From: Parapedobacter indicus | GTDB taxonomy: Bacteria; Bacteroidota; Bacteroidia; Sphingobacteriales; Sphingobacteriaceae | Reading direction: 5' to 3' | Assembly: GCF_900113765.1 (NCBI RefSeq) | Contig: NZ_FOQO01000013.1 | Span: forward strand, 62,001-126,000 | DNA length: 64,000 nucleotides | Translations under genes and position numbers: made by a program | Shown here: positions 43,401 to 51,316 of the stretch, one piece after another | How positions within the stretch are numbered: the stretch's first letter is position 1 | Layout: each line of letters opens with the position of its first letter | Notes under the pieces: generated by a model | What the model was told of the DNA's origin: nothing | The model's database searches: none | Seen by the model: only the letters and a program-made list of their open reading frames with translations

Positions 43401-45021
43401 CATGATTCCCCTGCTGCGCGCAACGGGTGGGTCAGCGTTGGGCAACCACTCCATTGGCGCCGGAGCCGTAGGTGGAATGCTTACCGGGGTGTTGCTAGGC
43501 GTATTTGCCATCCCGGTACTCTTCGTGATTTTCCAATACCTGCAAGAACGGGTGAGTGCCAAACGCAGCGGCAAACTGGCCCTGCAACCGGCTGTACTCC
43601 TGCTGGCAGCATCGGTCCTGGCCTACTCCTGCAGCACCGGCAGGGAGACCGTCCACACCACCGGGGCGGTGCCGGATACGTTCCGGACAGTAGCGGCCAC
43701 TCCGGCTGACGCAGCCACAAGCGACTTGCCTGCAGCCGACTCCACCAGCATTGCCCAGCTGGAATGGAAGCAGTTTTTTACCGATACAGCCCTGCAACGA
43801 ATCATCGACAGCGTATTGGCCCGCAACTTCGACATGCAGGTGGCCCTGAACACCATTACGCTGAATGAGGCCTACCTGAAACAGGCCAAAGCGACCTGGC
43901 TGCCCGTGGTGCAGGCCGACCTATCCGCCAACACATCGCGGCCCTCACAAAATAGCCTGAATGGCTTGAACCTGGCTGATTTTGTCGGCACCAACCACAT
44001 CGAAGACTATACCGCGGCCGTAGGGGTGAGCTGGGAGGTGGATGTATGGGGTAAGATACGGCAGCAGAAGCAGGCTTCCCTGGCGGCTTACCTGCAAAGC
44101 ACGGAAGCGGTAAAATCCCTGCAAACCCGCCTGATTACCGCATCGGCCTCCGCTTATTATACCTTGCTGATGCTGCACGAGCAGCTCGGCATCACCCGGC
44201 GTAATATTGCACTGAGTGACAGCACGCTACGGGCCGTCCGCCTGCAATACACGGCCGGACAGGCATCTATCCTGGCGGTGCAGCAGGCCGAAGTGCAACT
44301 GGAGAAGACAAAAGCATGGATACCCAAACTCGAACAGGCGCTGCTCATGCAGGAAAACGCCCTGAGCATCCTGATGGCCAGCGAACCACGGGAGATTGCC
44401 GCCAGCGCGCCGTTGCAAAGTTTTGCAATACCCCAACGGTTTGCCATTGGCATACCGGCAGCGATGGTGAGCCGCCGCCCGGACGTCAAAGAAAGCGAAT
44501 ATGCACTTGAGATTGCCGATGCCCAGGTGGGGATTGCACAGGCCAACCGCTATCCGGCGTTGCGCATCACCGCAGCCGGCGGGCTGAATGCCTTTCAGGC
44601 TAGCAACTGGTTTGTTATGCCTGCCTCCCTGTTTGGCAACCTGGCTGGAAACGTGATGCAGCCCGTATTCAATAGCCGCAAACTGAAAACGCAGTTTGAA
44701 GCAGCCAAGATACAACGGGAGAATGCGGTGATCCGTTTCCGGCAAACCGTGTTGAATGCCGTGGGCGAAGTATCGGATGCCCTCGCACAGCTCGACAAGC
44801 TGAGGGAACAGATCGAGATCACCCAGTCGCAGAAAAATAAGCTCGAAAAGGCCATCCCTAACGCGCAGCTGCTATTCACGAATGGCATGGCTTCTTACCT
44901 GGAAGTGATCACCGCCCAGCAAAATGCACTGCAAAGCGAACTGGAACTGGCTGACCTGAAACGCCAGCAGATCGAAGCCTATGTGTTGCTGTATCGGAGT
45001 TTAGGCGGCGGCGTGGATTGA
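40429..45021 (+). CDS. RND efflux pump fused to TolC-type outer-membrane lipoprotein
   Basis: 1530 residues. Residues 1-1041 are a full AcrB-like pump: MLQKFIERPVLSTVISILLV start, proton-relay GIVVDDAIVVVEAV in TM4 near 405, and the last helix GAVGGMLTGVLLGVFAIPVL. Without a stop it continues into an OprM/NodT-type channel (about 1100-1530: QQAEVQLEKTKAWIPKLEQA, RRPDVKESEYALEIADAQVG, ENAVIRFRQTVLNAVGEVSD). Between them, codons 1042-1068 read VSAKRSGKLALQ then a hydrophobic run and LAYSC, a complete lipoprotein signal beginning at an in-frame GTG (43552) with Cys 1068 (43630). Either one fused polypeptide, a precursor cut by signal peptidase II, or internal initiation at the GTG. No frameshift is needed. 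Confidence 0.9.
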   Translation: MLQKFIERPVLSTVISILLVILGTISALTLPISQFPDIAPPTVVVTASYPGANAETVARSVATPIEEAVNGVENMTYMTSNSSNDGSMTLTVFFKQGTDPDIAAVNVQNRVSKASNKIPQEVIQAGISTQKQQNSFLMFVALTSKDSLYDEAFIQNYLKINVIPQMQRIPGVAEVQPFGGREYAMRIWLQPDRLMAYNLSPQDVMRAIADQNVEAAPGRLGQSSPEMFEYVLKYKGKLNENQDYENMIITATNDGQLIRLKDVARVSFGSFSYAANSRLNGGATSGIALLQTAGSNANEILIEAKKQIEVLKEALPKGIEPIVMFNAKDFLDESISQVNHTLIEAFILVFLVVFIFLQDFRSTLIPAIAVPVAIIGTFFFMQLFGFSINLLTLFALVLAIGIVVDDAIVVVEAVHSKMERTGLSPRDATQESMKEISGAIVSITLVMVAVFVPVTFMQGPAGVFYTQFAFTLAVAIGISALNALTLSPALCALFLKNPHSEGTETGAEPGNKGGFLKRFFSAFNVAFTAITDKYVKSLQLLMRRKWVVVSGLALVTAVTVFMIQRTPTGFIPTEDQGFVLYAVNTPPGSSLARTERAMKQIEEIVANEPFTLNHYQVDGLNFISNANAAPYGAGFIRTKPKDQRGPIKDYEAIAASLTQKVAAEVKGAQAVFFTFPTVSGFGNVDGFEFMLQDRGNGSLQKLDATAKEFIAALSKREEIAFAFTTFAANNPQYELVIDDEKAKQLGVNVSDLLQTVQIYFGSTFVSDFNRFGKFYRVIAQADIPYRANASSLNEIYVKNADGGMVAANTMVTLNRVYGPETVTRNNLYNAVTINGKPNVGYSTGDAIVAIEETAREVLPRNFAYEWTGMTREEKSAGSQLTVIFIMSLVFVFFLLAAQYESYILPLAVVTTIPLGIFGVMLFINLMGIENNIYVQVAMIMLIGLLAKNAILIVEYALQRRRAGMGLLESALEASRLRLRPILMTSFAFIVGMIPLLRATGGSALGNHSIGAGAVGGMLTGVLLGVFAIPVLFVIFQYLQERVSAKRSGKLALQPAVLLLAASVLAYSCSTGRETVHTTGAVPDTFRTVAATPADAATSDLPAADSTSIAQLEWKQFFTDTALQRIIDSVLARNFDMQVALNTITLNEAYLKQAKATWLPVVQADLSANTSRPSQNSLNGLNLADFVGTNHIEDYTAAVGVSWEVDVWGKIRQQKQASLAAYLQSTEAVKSLQTRLITASASAYYTLLMLHEQLGITRRNIALSDSTLRAVRLQYTAGQASILAVQQAEVQLEKTKAWIPKLEQALLMQENALSILMASEPREIAASAPLQSFAIPQRFAIGIPAAMVSRRPDVKESEYALEIADAQVGIAQANRYPALRITAAGGLNAFQASNWFVMPASLFGNLAGNVMQPVFNSRKLKTQFEAAKIQRENAVIRFRQTVLNAVGEVSDALAQLDKLREQIEITQSQKNKLEKAIPNAQLLFTNGMASYLEVITAQQNALQSELELADLKRQQIEAYVLLYRSLGGGVD

Positions 45022-45042
45022 TCAGGCTCCTAAAAACATATC

Positions 45043-45086
45043 CCCCCTACATGAAAATGTATTCAATTACATTTTTATGTAGGGGG
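45043..45086. terminator. long hairpin between convergent genes
   Basis: Arms 45043-45061 (CCCCCTACATG, AAAATGTA) and 45068-45086 pair over 19 bp with one G-T wobble and a six-base loop. It sits 22 bases after the efflux ORF and 10 before the end of the CE15 gene, so it can serve both directions, though a typical U-run is absent. Confidence 0.65.
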
Positions 45087-45095
45087 TTGCATCGA

Positions 45096-46361
45096 CTATC
45101 GTTTTCCAAAATGCTGATCTGCAAAATCCAGAAAGCGCAACCAATCGTACCGCGTCACATCGTGTTTGCCTTCGCGTATGTGGTAGCCGACGTCATTCAT
45201 GATCGGTTGATGGATACCGGGCATTTCATCGGATTCCAGCCCTTTTAGGCCATATAGCTGGTAAACCGGACCGGCATAAAAGGCCCCCAGGTATTCCCCT
45301 TTGGGATCTGCCCATTGGTCTTTCACTGCACTGGCCACATAGACTGCCCGAGGCGCCATCAGTGCGATCAGCTCATGCTGATCGATCGGTCGCTCCTGCT
45401 CTTTACCCCGGTATTGATTAAACGCCCGGCAGAACCACGCTGGTTGGATGCTGCTTACCCGTGCGATGCTCTCTCCATATTCGCGACGCGACAGGGCGGC
45501 GCCGCCTTCGCCCGAGTCATTGGAAATGACGACCTTAAACCGCGTGTCCTGTGCGCCGGCCCATAAAGCGGCCTTGCCTTGCCGAGAGTGGCCCATAATC
45601 GCAATTTTATCGGTATCGATAACCGGCTCGGTAGCAAGGTAATCAACGATGCGGCTTGACCCCCATGCCCATGCTCCGATAGCCTGCCATTCATCCGGCG
45701 CTTTAGACCCGGTACCGTAACCCTCAAACAGGGATACTACACTGTAATCCTTAAGGCCCGGCCTATCGGGAAAGATATCGTGATAGCACATCGTGGCTAC
45801 CGCATACCCACGACCGATAATATCATCATACGACCACCGGCTGGCTTGACAGCCTCGCTCCCAATCGGGATGCCCCGGCTCTTTGACCAACGCGAAGTTT
45901 TTGGAATATAATATAGTCGTGTCGTTGAGGGTGCTATGGTTGCCCTTGAAGTTATAGCCTACAAACACCGGAACCTTGCCTGTACTTCCATTTGGGATCA
46001 ATAAAAACAACAGCGCTTCCAGTTCTTTTTTTCCATTGCTGAAAATAAATTTCACCTGTTTACTGGTAGCTTTTCCGCCCAATGCAGCCGGATTTTCAGT
46101 CAGCAGTTCATAGCGCACCTTAATACCTGCATCATCCGGCGTACGGCCATACATCTGCGAACTGAAAAGTTCCATCAATTCGGGGCGCCGCACGTTCTCC
46201 CACTGGCGTACAGATGTTATCATCTCCCCTTTTTGGGTAACCAGGAGTTCAGGCAATACATAATCGGGCACCTTTGACTCATCGTAGTTGATACCTGGCT
46301 GGGCTTGCAGTGAAAAGCTGGCCAATACGATCAGAAACAGTGTAGTTACATTTGTTTTCAT
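45096..46361 (-). CDS. CE15 glucuronoyl esterase
   Basis: 421 residues with signal peptide (1-20). The alpha/beta-hydrolase core shows the CE15 nucleophile elbow GHSRQGKAALWAGAQD with Ser near 257, the acid-bearing NDSGEGGAALSRR near 280 and a C-terminal HDV with His near 400 followed by RYDWLRFLDF. CE15 enzymes split ester bonds between glucuronoxylan 4-O-methylglucuronate and lignin. Last gene of PUL 2, nine bases after the metallophosphoesterase gene. Confidence 0.88.
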   Translation of the reverse strand: MKTNVTTLFLIVLASFSLQAQPGINYDESKVPDYVLPELLVTQKGEMITSVRQWENVRRPELMELFSSQMYGRTPDDAGIKVRYELLTENPAALGGKATSKQVKFIFSNGKKELEALLFLLIPNGSTGKVPVFVGYNFKGNHSTLNDTTILYSKNFALVKEPGHPDWERGCQASRWSYDDIIGRGYAVATMCYHDIFPDRPGLKDYSVVSLFEGYGTGSKAPDEWQAIGAWAWGSSRIVDYLATEPVIDTDKIAIMGHSRQGKAALWAGAQDTRFKVVISNDSGEGGAALSRREYGESIARVSSIQPAWFCRAFNQYRGKEQERPIDQHELIALMAPRAVYVASAVKDQWADPKGEYLGAFYAGPVYQLYGLKGLESDEMPGIHQPIMNDVGYHIREGKHDVTRYDWLRFLDFADQHFGKR

Positions 46362-46370
46362 TTCTTCTTT

Positions 46371-47366
46371 TTATAAACATACAAATTCCAAACTCAAATA
46401 TCCTCCCAGGGCGTTGGCCGGCGCAACAACCTGCGGCACACCATTCCACATGTCGACCGATGTGGTATGAATATGCCCGGCAATGACGCCGATTATATTG
46501 GAGGCAGCAAATACCTCCCGGTGGAAATTCAGGGTTGTAGCGGTATGTCCCCCGGCGGGCCAGCGCTCACGGCGTTCCAGTTCGAAATTCCGGTCGTTTT
46601 CTGCCTTCCATTCCGGATGGCCACATCCAAATCCGACCGATCTTCCGGGTGCATACAACGGAATATGCATGGCTAATACAATGGGCAAATCCGTCTGCAA
46701 GGATTTACGGAAAAAGTCGAGCTGTTCCGGTAAAATCTCATAGGTAGAATTATCCAATACAACAAACCGGATGCCTTGGACGTCCACCGTGTGCATCAGT
46801 GGATTGTTTCCCTGATAGAGCGGTAGTAAACGCTTATTGATCCAAGTATCACGCAACGTATGTAACGGCCCCGGCATGCCCTCGTAGTGCCAATCATGGT
46901 TGCCGGTAGTATAAACATATGGAATAGCCGCTTTCGAAAGCTGTTGGGCAGCCCATTCGATGGCGGCTTCGGAAGGATAACTGAAAATATCACCGCCCAG
47001 CAGCAACATATCGGCTTTTTGCTCCCTGGCCAGTGCCAACGTCGACACAAACGCTTCCTGAGGAGAGGTCTCCGCCCCGGTCTGAAAATGATGAGTCCGA
47101 TTGTATGCCTTAGCCATGCGGCCGCTGTACCGCGTGAAAGGCAACTCCCGTTCGTCGCTTTGCCAGAGATGAGTATCTGAAATGAAAAAGACGTTAACCG
47201 GCTGCTTTAATTGCGGGAGGTGCCATTGGACATGGTTTCCAGTCAATGAAACGCTGCCTTCTTTGGCTTCAAAAGGCCGGGGGCCGGCAATAATATGCTC
47301 CGGCAATGCAGCACCTATCACGCCAAAGCCAGCTGATTTCAGGAATGTTCGTCTCTTTAGGGTCAT
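46371..47366 (-). CDS. calcineurin-like metallophosphoesterase, Tat-exported
   Basis: 331 residues. Tat signal LKRRTFLKSAGFGVIGAA. All metal-binding motifs are present: FISDTHLW, LLLGGDIFS, TTGNHDWHY, AMHIPLY and GHIHTT, so a di-metal centre is expected. Substrate unknown; exported PhoD/Icc-type phosphoesterases occur in PULs and may remove phosphate from glycans or nucleotides. Co-directional with CE15. Confidence 0.88.
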   Translation of the reverse strand: MTLKRRTFLKSAGFGVIGAALPEHIIAGPRPFEAKEGSVSLTGNHVQWHLPQLKQPVNVFFISDTHLWQSDERELPFTRYSGRMAKAYNRTHHFQTGAETSPQEAFVSTLALAREQKADMLLLGGDIFSYPSEAAIEWAAQQLSKAAIPYVYTTGNHDWHYEGMPGPLHTLRDTWINKRLLPLYQGNNPLMHTVDVQGIRFVVLDNSTYEILPEQLDFFRKSLQTDLPIVLAMHIPLYAPGRSVGFGCGHPEWKAENDRNFELERRERWPAGGHTATTLNFHREVFAASNIIGVIAGHIHTTSVDMWNGVPQVVAPANALGGYLSLEFVCL

Positions 47367-47448
47367 TTCGTAGCTCTTGGTGTGCTAAGCTACTAAAAAT
47401 TCACCAATCAACAGTAGTATCCCGACACGGCATTATGCAGCAAGCCAC

Positions 47449-48150
47449 CTAATCGTAACAAAGCTGTTCCACCGCAATCCGCTCGACGAGCGCATGGGCG
47501 GCCATTGCTGCAGAAGCAGGGTTCTGTCCGGTAATAAAGATGCCATCCGTCTCAACATGCGGGGTAAACGGTATGATGGCGTGGCTGAACTGGGCACCGG
47601 ATGCTTTCAGCCGGTCCGTGAGGCCGAACGGCAGGTAACGGTGCTTTTTTAACAAGGCTTCTTCAGTATCGGTAAAGCCGGTAACCCGTAACCCGTTCAA
47701 TACGTCCGGACGAAGCTTCGCCAACGACAGCATGGCCGTTACACCGTGTCCTACCATTGCGATGGGACTGTCATTTAAGAGGGCCTCATACAACAGTTTT
47801 CCCAATTGTCGATTATCCGACAAATCCCATAATGCTCCGTGTCCATCGGCTATATATAGGGCATCAAAAACCGTTGATCCCACTTCTTCCAGACTCCACG
47901 TGTTGCCCATTTCCATCTGGGCCATGAAATCATCGCGATAGGTTTTTACTTCGTCCGTAGCATACTCATTTTGCTCACTTAGGGGGTCGATGGGGGGCCT
48001 GCCGCCATTGGGGCTGGCAACAGTAATTTCAAATCCAGCTTCTATAAATGCATAGTATGCATCGGTAAACGTACTCAACCATACGCCGGTCTGTTCTTTT
48101 TCGTCTGCCAGATCAGCGTGGGATGTCAGGATCATCAATAGTTTCTTCAT
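47449..48150 (-). CDS. DJ-1/PfpI-family protein lacking the catalytic Cys
   Basis: 233 residues from Met 48150 (MKKLLMILTSHADLAD). Family features: TSHADLAD and GVWLSTFTDAYYAFIEAGFE as in HSP31-like proteins, YIADGHGALWDLSDN near 103-117 and a C-terminal ITGQNPASAAMAAHAL. At the nucleophile elbow, where relatives read V-C-H-G, this protein reads AMVGHGVTAML: Gly 134 (codon at 47749-47751) replaces Cys, so glyoxalase or chaperone chemistry through that Cys is impossible. No export signal, unlike its neighbours. Confidence 0.8.
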   Translation of the reverse strand: MKKLLMILTSHADLADEKEQTGVWLSTFTDAYYAFIEAGFEITVASPNGGRPPIDPLSEQNEYATDEVKTYRDDFMAQMEMGNTWSLEEVGSTVFDALYIADGHGALWDLSDNRQLGKLLYEALLNDSPIAMVGHGVTAMLSLAKLRPDVLNGLRVTGFTDTEEALLKKHRYLPFGLTDRLKASGAQFSHAIIPFTPHVETDGIFITGQNPASAAMAAHALVERIAVEQLCYD

Positions 48151-48330
48151 ACGCTTTGTTAACGGCAAATCCAGTGCAGTGTTTACATGCGGCAGTAAGT
48201 TTTAGCATTTTTTAACAATTCCATGAAGAAACCTTAACCATACCGAAAAAATGACAGGATACGACCGACAGTTTTACGCATTGGCTGCCAAACTGATCGT
48301 TCAGCGCGGCAAACCAGTTGTTGCAGCACA

Positions 48331-49617
48331 TTATTTACTTACGAAGAAAGGTATGTTTGCCGTTGCCACGTTGTTGTTGCCGTCTGATACATACAGAAAT
48401 AACCGGTATGCTCCCTCTTTGGTAGGCGCGGTCAACATCGCTTTATCGACCGATGCGCTGCGCACCCGTCCGGGAATAGCCTTCGGCCTGCTCTCGCGGT
48501 CGCCTCCTTCTTTCAAGTCTGTACTTTCCGGCAGCAGCTCCCAGCGTGCCGTCAAGGGATCGCCATCCGGATCAGAGACGTATACATCGGTAACATAGGT
48601 CTGTCCCGGCTTCAGGTAAATAAAATCCAGTACCTTTTTTCCATCCAGCAACACGGAATCCAGGTGAGGCGCCCGGTTTTCCGGCCACTGTCCCGTCCAT
48701 AGGTATTGCATCGCATCAACCACTTCATTTTCTTCCCCTGCCTCGGTGAAAAGCCCATACCAGGTGGGCGTGCGCTCCTGCTTTTGCCCCCACAGAAACA
48801 CATACGATCCCAGGCAGTGTTTATCTGCGGCGATGGAAGCTTCATACCGGCTTTTATAGACCGCAGCTTTTTCGCTGCTGGTTTCTTCTACCGAGGCCTT
48901 CCAAGGGGTTTGCGGGCCTTCCCAATGACCGGTAGGCCCCCACTCGGTCACCATATAGGCTTTTTCCCAGCCCGTAGACCGGATTTTCTCCGGTACGGAG
49001 GCAAGCCCGCCATATACCTGAACGGAAATCAGATCAAGTGCCGGACATTTCGCTTTGATATAGTCGATTTCCTTTTGGTTGATCCCAGCCAGCATGGTGG
49101 TAACCAAATGATTGGGATCCTCCTCATGGATCATCTCCGCGATTTCATTAACCGCATCCCATACTTTAGGGTTTGAATAATGGAGATTCAGCTCGTTGCC
49201 GATACCCCACGCAAGCAATGCAGGGTGGTTTTTGTATTTCAACACGTCCGCCCGGAGGCGCTTCAGCTGCGCTGCAACAGCCGCTTCGTCGTTATAGTCA
49301 AATCCGTGGCGCTCGGTCGCCACAGCTAGGCCCATCGTTACGGTCAGCCCCAACCTTTGAGCTTCATCCAGCACCTGCTGCCCCGCGTGGGTGCTCCACG
49401 TGCGGATAGAGTTTCCACCATAGGCTTTCAGCCGATCCATGTAATTGGTACCGCCAGCACCCTTAATGAAATACGGCTTTCCATCCCGCAGCAGCGCGAA
49501 GCCGTCATCCTGTTTTCGTATCTCCACTTTGATCGGTTTGTCGGCTTGTGCCGAAGCACCCGGGACAATTAAGAATAAACTTGGCAGCATCCAACTCACT
49601 AACCTGGAAAAATTCAT
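48331..49617 (-). CDS. clan GH-A-like glycosidase with Ig-like C-terminal domain
   Basis: 428 residues from Met 49617; signal peptide to about 24 (LIVPGASAQ). A TIM-barrel of the GH2/GH5 type covers about 30-325: YFIKGAGGTNYMDRLKAYGG, acid/base Glu in WGIGNELNLHYSN near 140, nucleophile Glu in AYMVTEWGPTGHWEG near 222. The last 90 residues form a beta domain (YVTDVYVSDPDGDPLTARWE). The exact CAZy family is not clear to me. Follows susD by 122 bases. Confidence 0.8.
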   Translation of the reverse strand: MNFSRLVSWMLPSLFLIVPGASAQADKPIKVEIRKQDDGFALLRDGKPYFIKGAGGTNYMDRLKAYGGNSIRTWSTHAGQQVLDEAQRLGLTVTMGLAVATERHGFDYNDEAAVAAQLKRLRADVLKYKNHPALLAWGIGNELNLHYSNPKVWDAVNEIAEMIHEEDPNHLVTTMLAGINQKEIDYIKAKCPALDLISVQVYGGLASVPEKIRSTGWEKAYMVTEWGPTGHWEGPQTPWKASVEETSSEKAAVYKSRYEASIAADKHCLGSYVFLWGQKQERTPTWYGLFTEAGEENEVVDAMQYLWTGQWPENRAPHLDSVLLDGKKVLDFIYLKPGQTYVTDVYVSDPDGDPLTARWELLPESTDLKEGGDRESRPKAIPGRVRSASVDKAMLTAPTKEGAYRLFLYVSDGNNNVATANIPFFVSK

Positions 49618-49739
49618 GGCAATCGATTTTACGTTACGTTTCTTATGTAAAAAAAGACCGGGTTGGGCCGGGTTGCCGCGATGGGTCAAAATACCGCGCC
49701 GCGACAAGCCCGTTCAACCGGTGCCGGTGCTCCTTCCGG

Positions 49740-51290
49740 CTATCTGAAATTCGTGTTGGCATCAATCTGTGTCTGCGGGATAGGCACGTACTCGCTCTGT
49801 CCGGGTACGAATTCCGATCCGAACACTTGCTGTGCCCGTCCGGTGCGCACCAGGTCGTTAAAGCGCTCGCCCCACCATTCACAGGCAAATTCGGCCCGCC
49901 GCTCGTCCAGGATCTGATCCAGCGTAACGCCGGTAATGGGCTCCATATCTGCCCGTTCACGGATCAACCGGAAAGGCTCGTCGCCATTTTGCCCTTTACG
50001 TACTTTGGCCTCCGCATTCAGCAACAGTACATCTGCATAACGCAGGATGCGGACGTTGTTGTTGGCGCCGTACTCGAGCCGGCCCTCGGTCATCTGCGAT
50101 ACGGGCAGATAGGTCTTGCCGTTGAAATACTTCGTACCAAACGGATTTCCATACACACGGTCGCCACTGGGTGTCTCGACATAGGTATCCGGATCGCCAT
50201 CTTCGCCGCAGTATAGGATGGTTGTCTTTAGACGCGTATCATCGCCACGGTTTGTAAGAAAATTAACAATATCTTGAGATGGGGGAACCCACCCTGCACC
50301 AGAAATGGCACTTCCGCGCTGATCACCGGCCGGCCCCTGCCACCGGAAAAAGGTTCCCCAATCGATTCCCGGACGCACAATATCGCCGGCCGGAAGTCCG
50401 AAGTCTGAAAATTGCAATTCAAACAGCGATTCGTCGGACAATTTGCCCGGAAGCTTGAACAGCTGATAGAAATCGGGGTAGAGCGAAAACTTATTGCTTT
50501 CGATGATCTGGTTGGTTGCATCCAGCACTACATCCCAATACGGACTTGCGCTGTCATTGCCTGCCAGGTCGGCGGCTGCCTTAGCTTTCAACAGCAGCGC
50601 AGAATATTTGGTCACCGCACCCACATGGATGGACTGGTTGGGCCGGGCATCCTCCAGATCCGCCGCACAGGCATCCATTTCGTCAATAATGAATTGCCGA
50701 ACCTCGGCAACGGTACTCTTCTCGATGGTCGTGAGCCGCGCGATGTCATCGCTATCCGACAGGATCGGCACATCGCCAAATAAGCGTGAAGCCATTAAAT
50801 GGGCGTAGGCCCGCAAAAACCTCACTTCCGCCTGATATTGCCGGTTTAATGCGGCGTCCGCTGTATTTCCCGAAGGTATGGCCTCGGCAAAGTGGCCCAG
50901 CTCCGTCAACGCGCTATTGGCTGCGATGGCCAAACTATAATAACTGATCCACGATTGGTTGAGCCCCCAGTAGGATTGGATGGTTACATCCCGCTGGAAA
51001 TGCTTGATGGCCATCAATTCGGGATTGTCGTTAGGGCTCGGTGCCCCCCGTTCATAATCGTCCTCGCGCACGCAACGGATGGAAAGATCGATCCAGTGCA
51101 CCAGGTTGTCATCGGATGCGGCCCGGTACACGCCCGACACCGGCGCATACATCAACGAAAGGTCGGTATAATCGATTTCTTCAGATCGCTGTTGGTTTTC
51201 CAGGGGCTTATCCAGGAATTTCTCACAACCACTTAACAGGGATGCCATACCGATGCATCCGCCTACTACGATATATTGATATTTCTTCAT
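49740..51290 (-). CDS. SusD/RagB-family lipoprotein (PUL 2)
   Basis: 516 residues from Met 51290; lipobox LLSGC near residue 19. SusD landmarks: FLDKPLENQQRSEEIDYTDL, AEVRFLRAYAHLMASRLFGDVP near 155, ILRYADVLLLNAEAKVRKGQ near 420, and LDQILDERRAEFACEWWGER near 465. Surface glycan-binding partner of the SusC encoded 26 bases upstream. Confidence 0.95.
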   Translation of the reverse strand: MKKYQYIVVGGCIGMASLLSGCEKFLDKPLENQQRSEEIDYTDLSLMYAPVSGVYRAASDDNLVHWIDLSIRCVREDDYERGAPSPNDNPELMAIKHFQRDVTIQSYWGLNQSWISYYSLAIAANSALTELGHFAEAIPSGNTADAALNRQYQAEVRFLRAYAHLMASRLFGDVPILSDSDDIARLTTIEKSTVAEVRQFIIDEMDACAADLEDARPNQSIHVGAVTKYSALLLKAKAAADLAGNDSASPYWDVVLDATNQIIESNKFSLYPDFYQLFKLPGKLSDESLFELQFSDFGLPAGDIVRPGIDWGTFFRWQGPAGDQRGSAISGAGWVPPSQDIVNFLTNRGDDTRLKTTILYCGEDGDPDTYVETPSGDRVYGNPFGTKYFNGKTYLPVSQMTEGRLEYGANNNVRILRYADVLLLNAEAKVRKGQNGDEPFRLIRERADMEPITGVTLDQILDERRAEFACEWWGERFNDLVRTGRAQQVFGSEFVPGQSEYVPIPQTQIDANTNFR

Positions 51291-51316
51291 GGCTATTTTA
51301 CTTACTGTCATCACTA

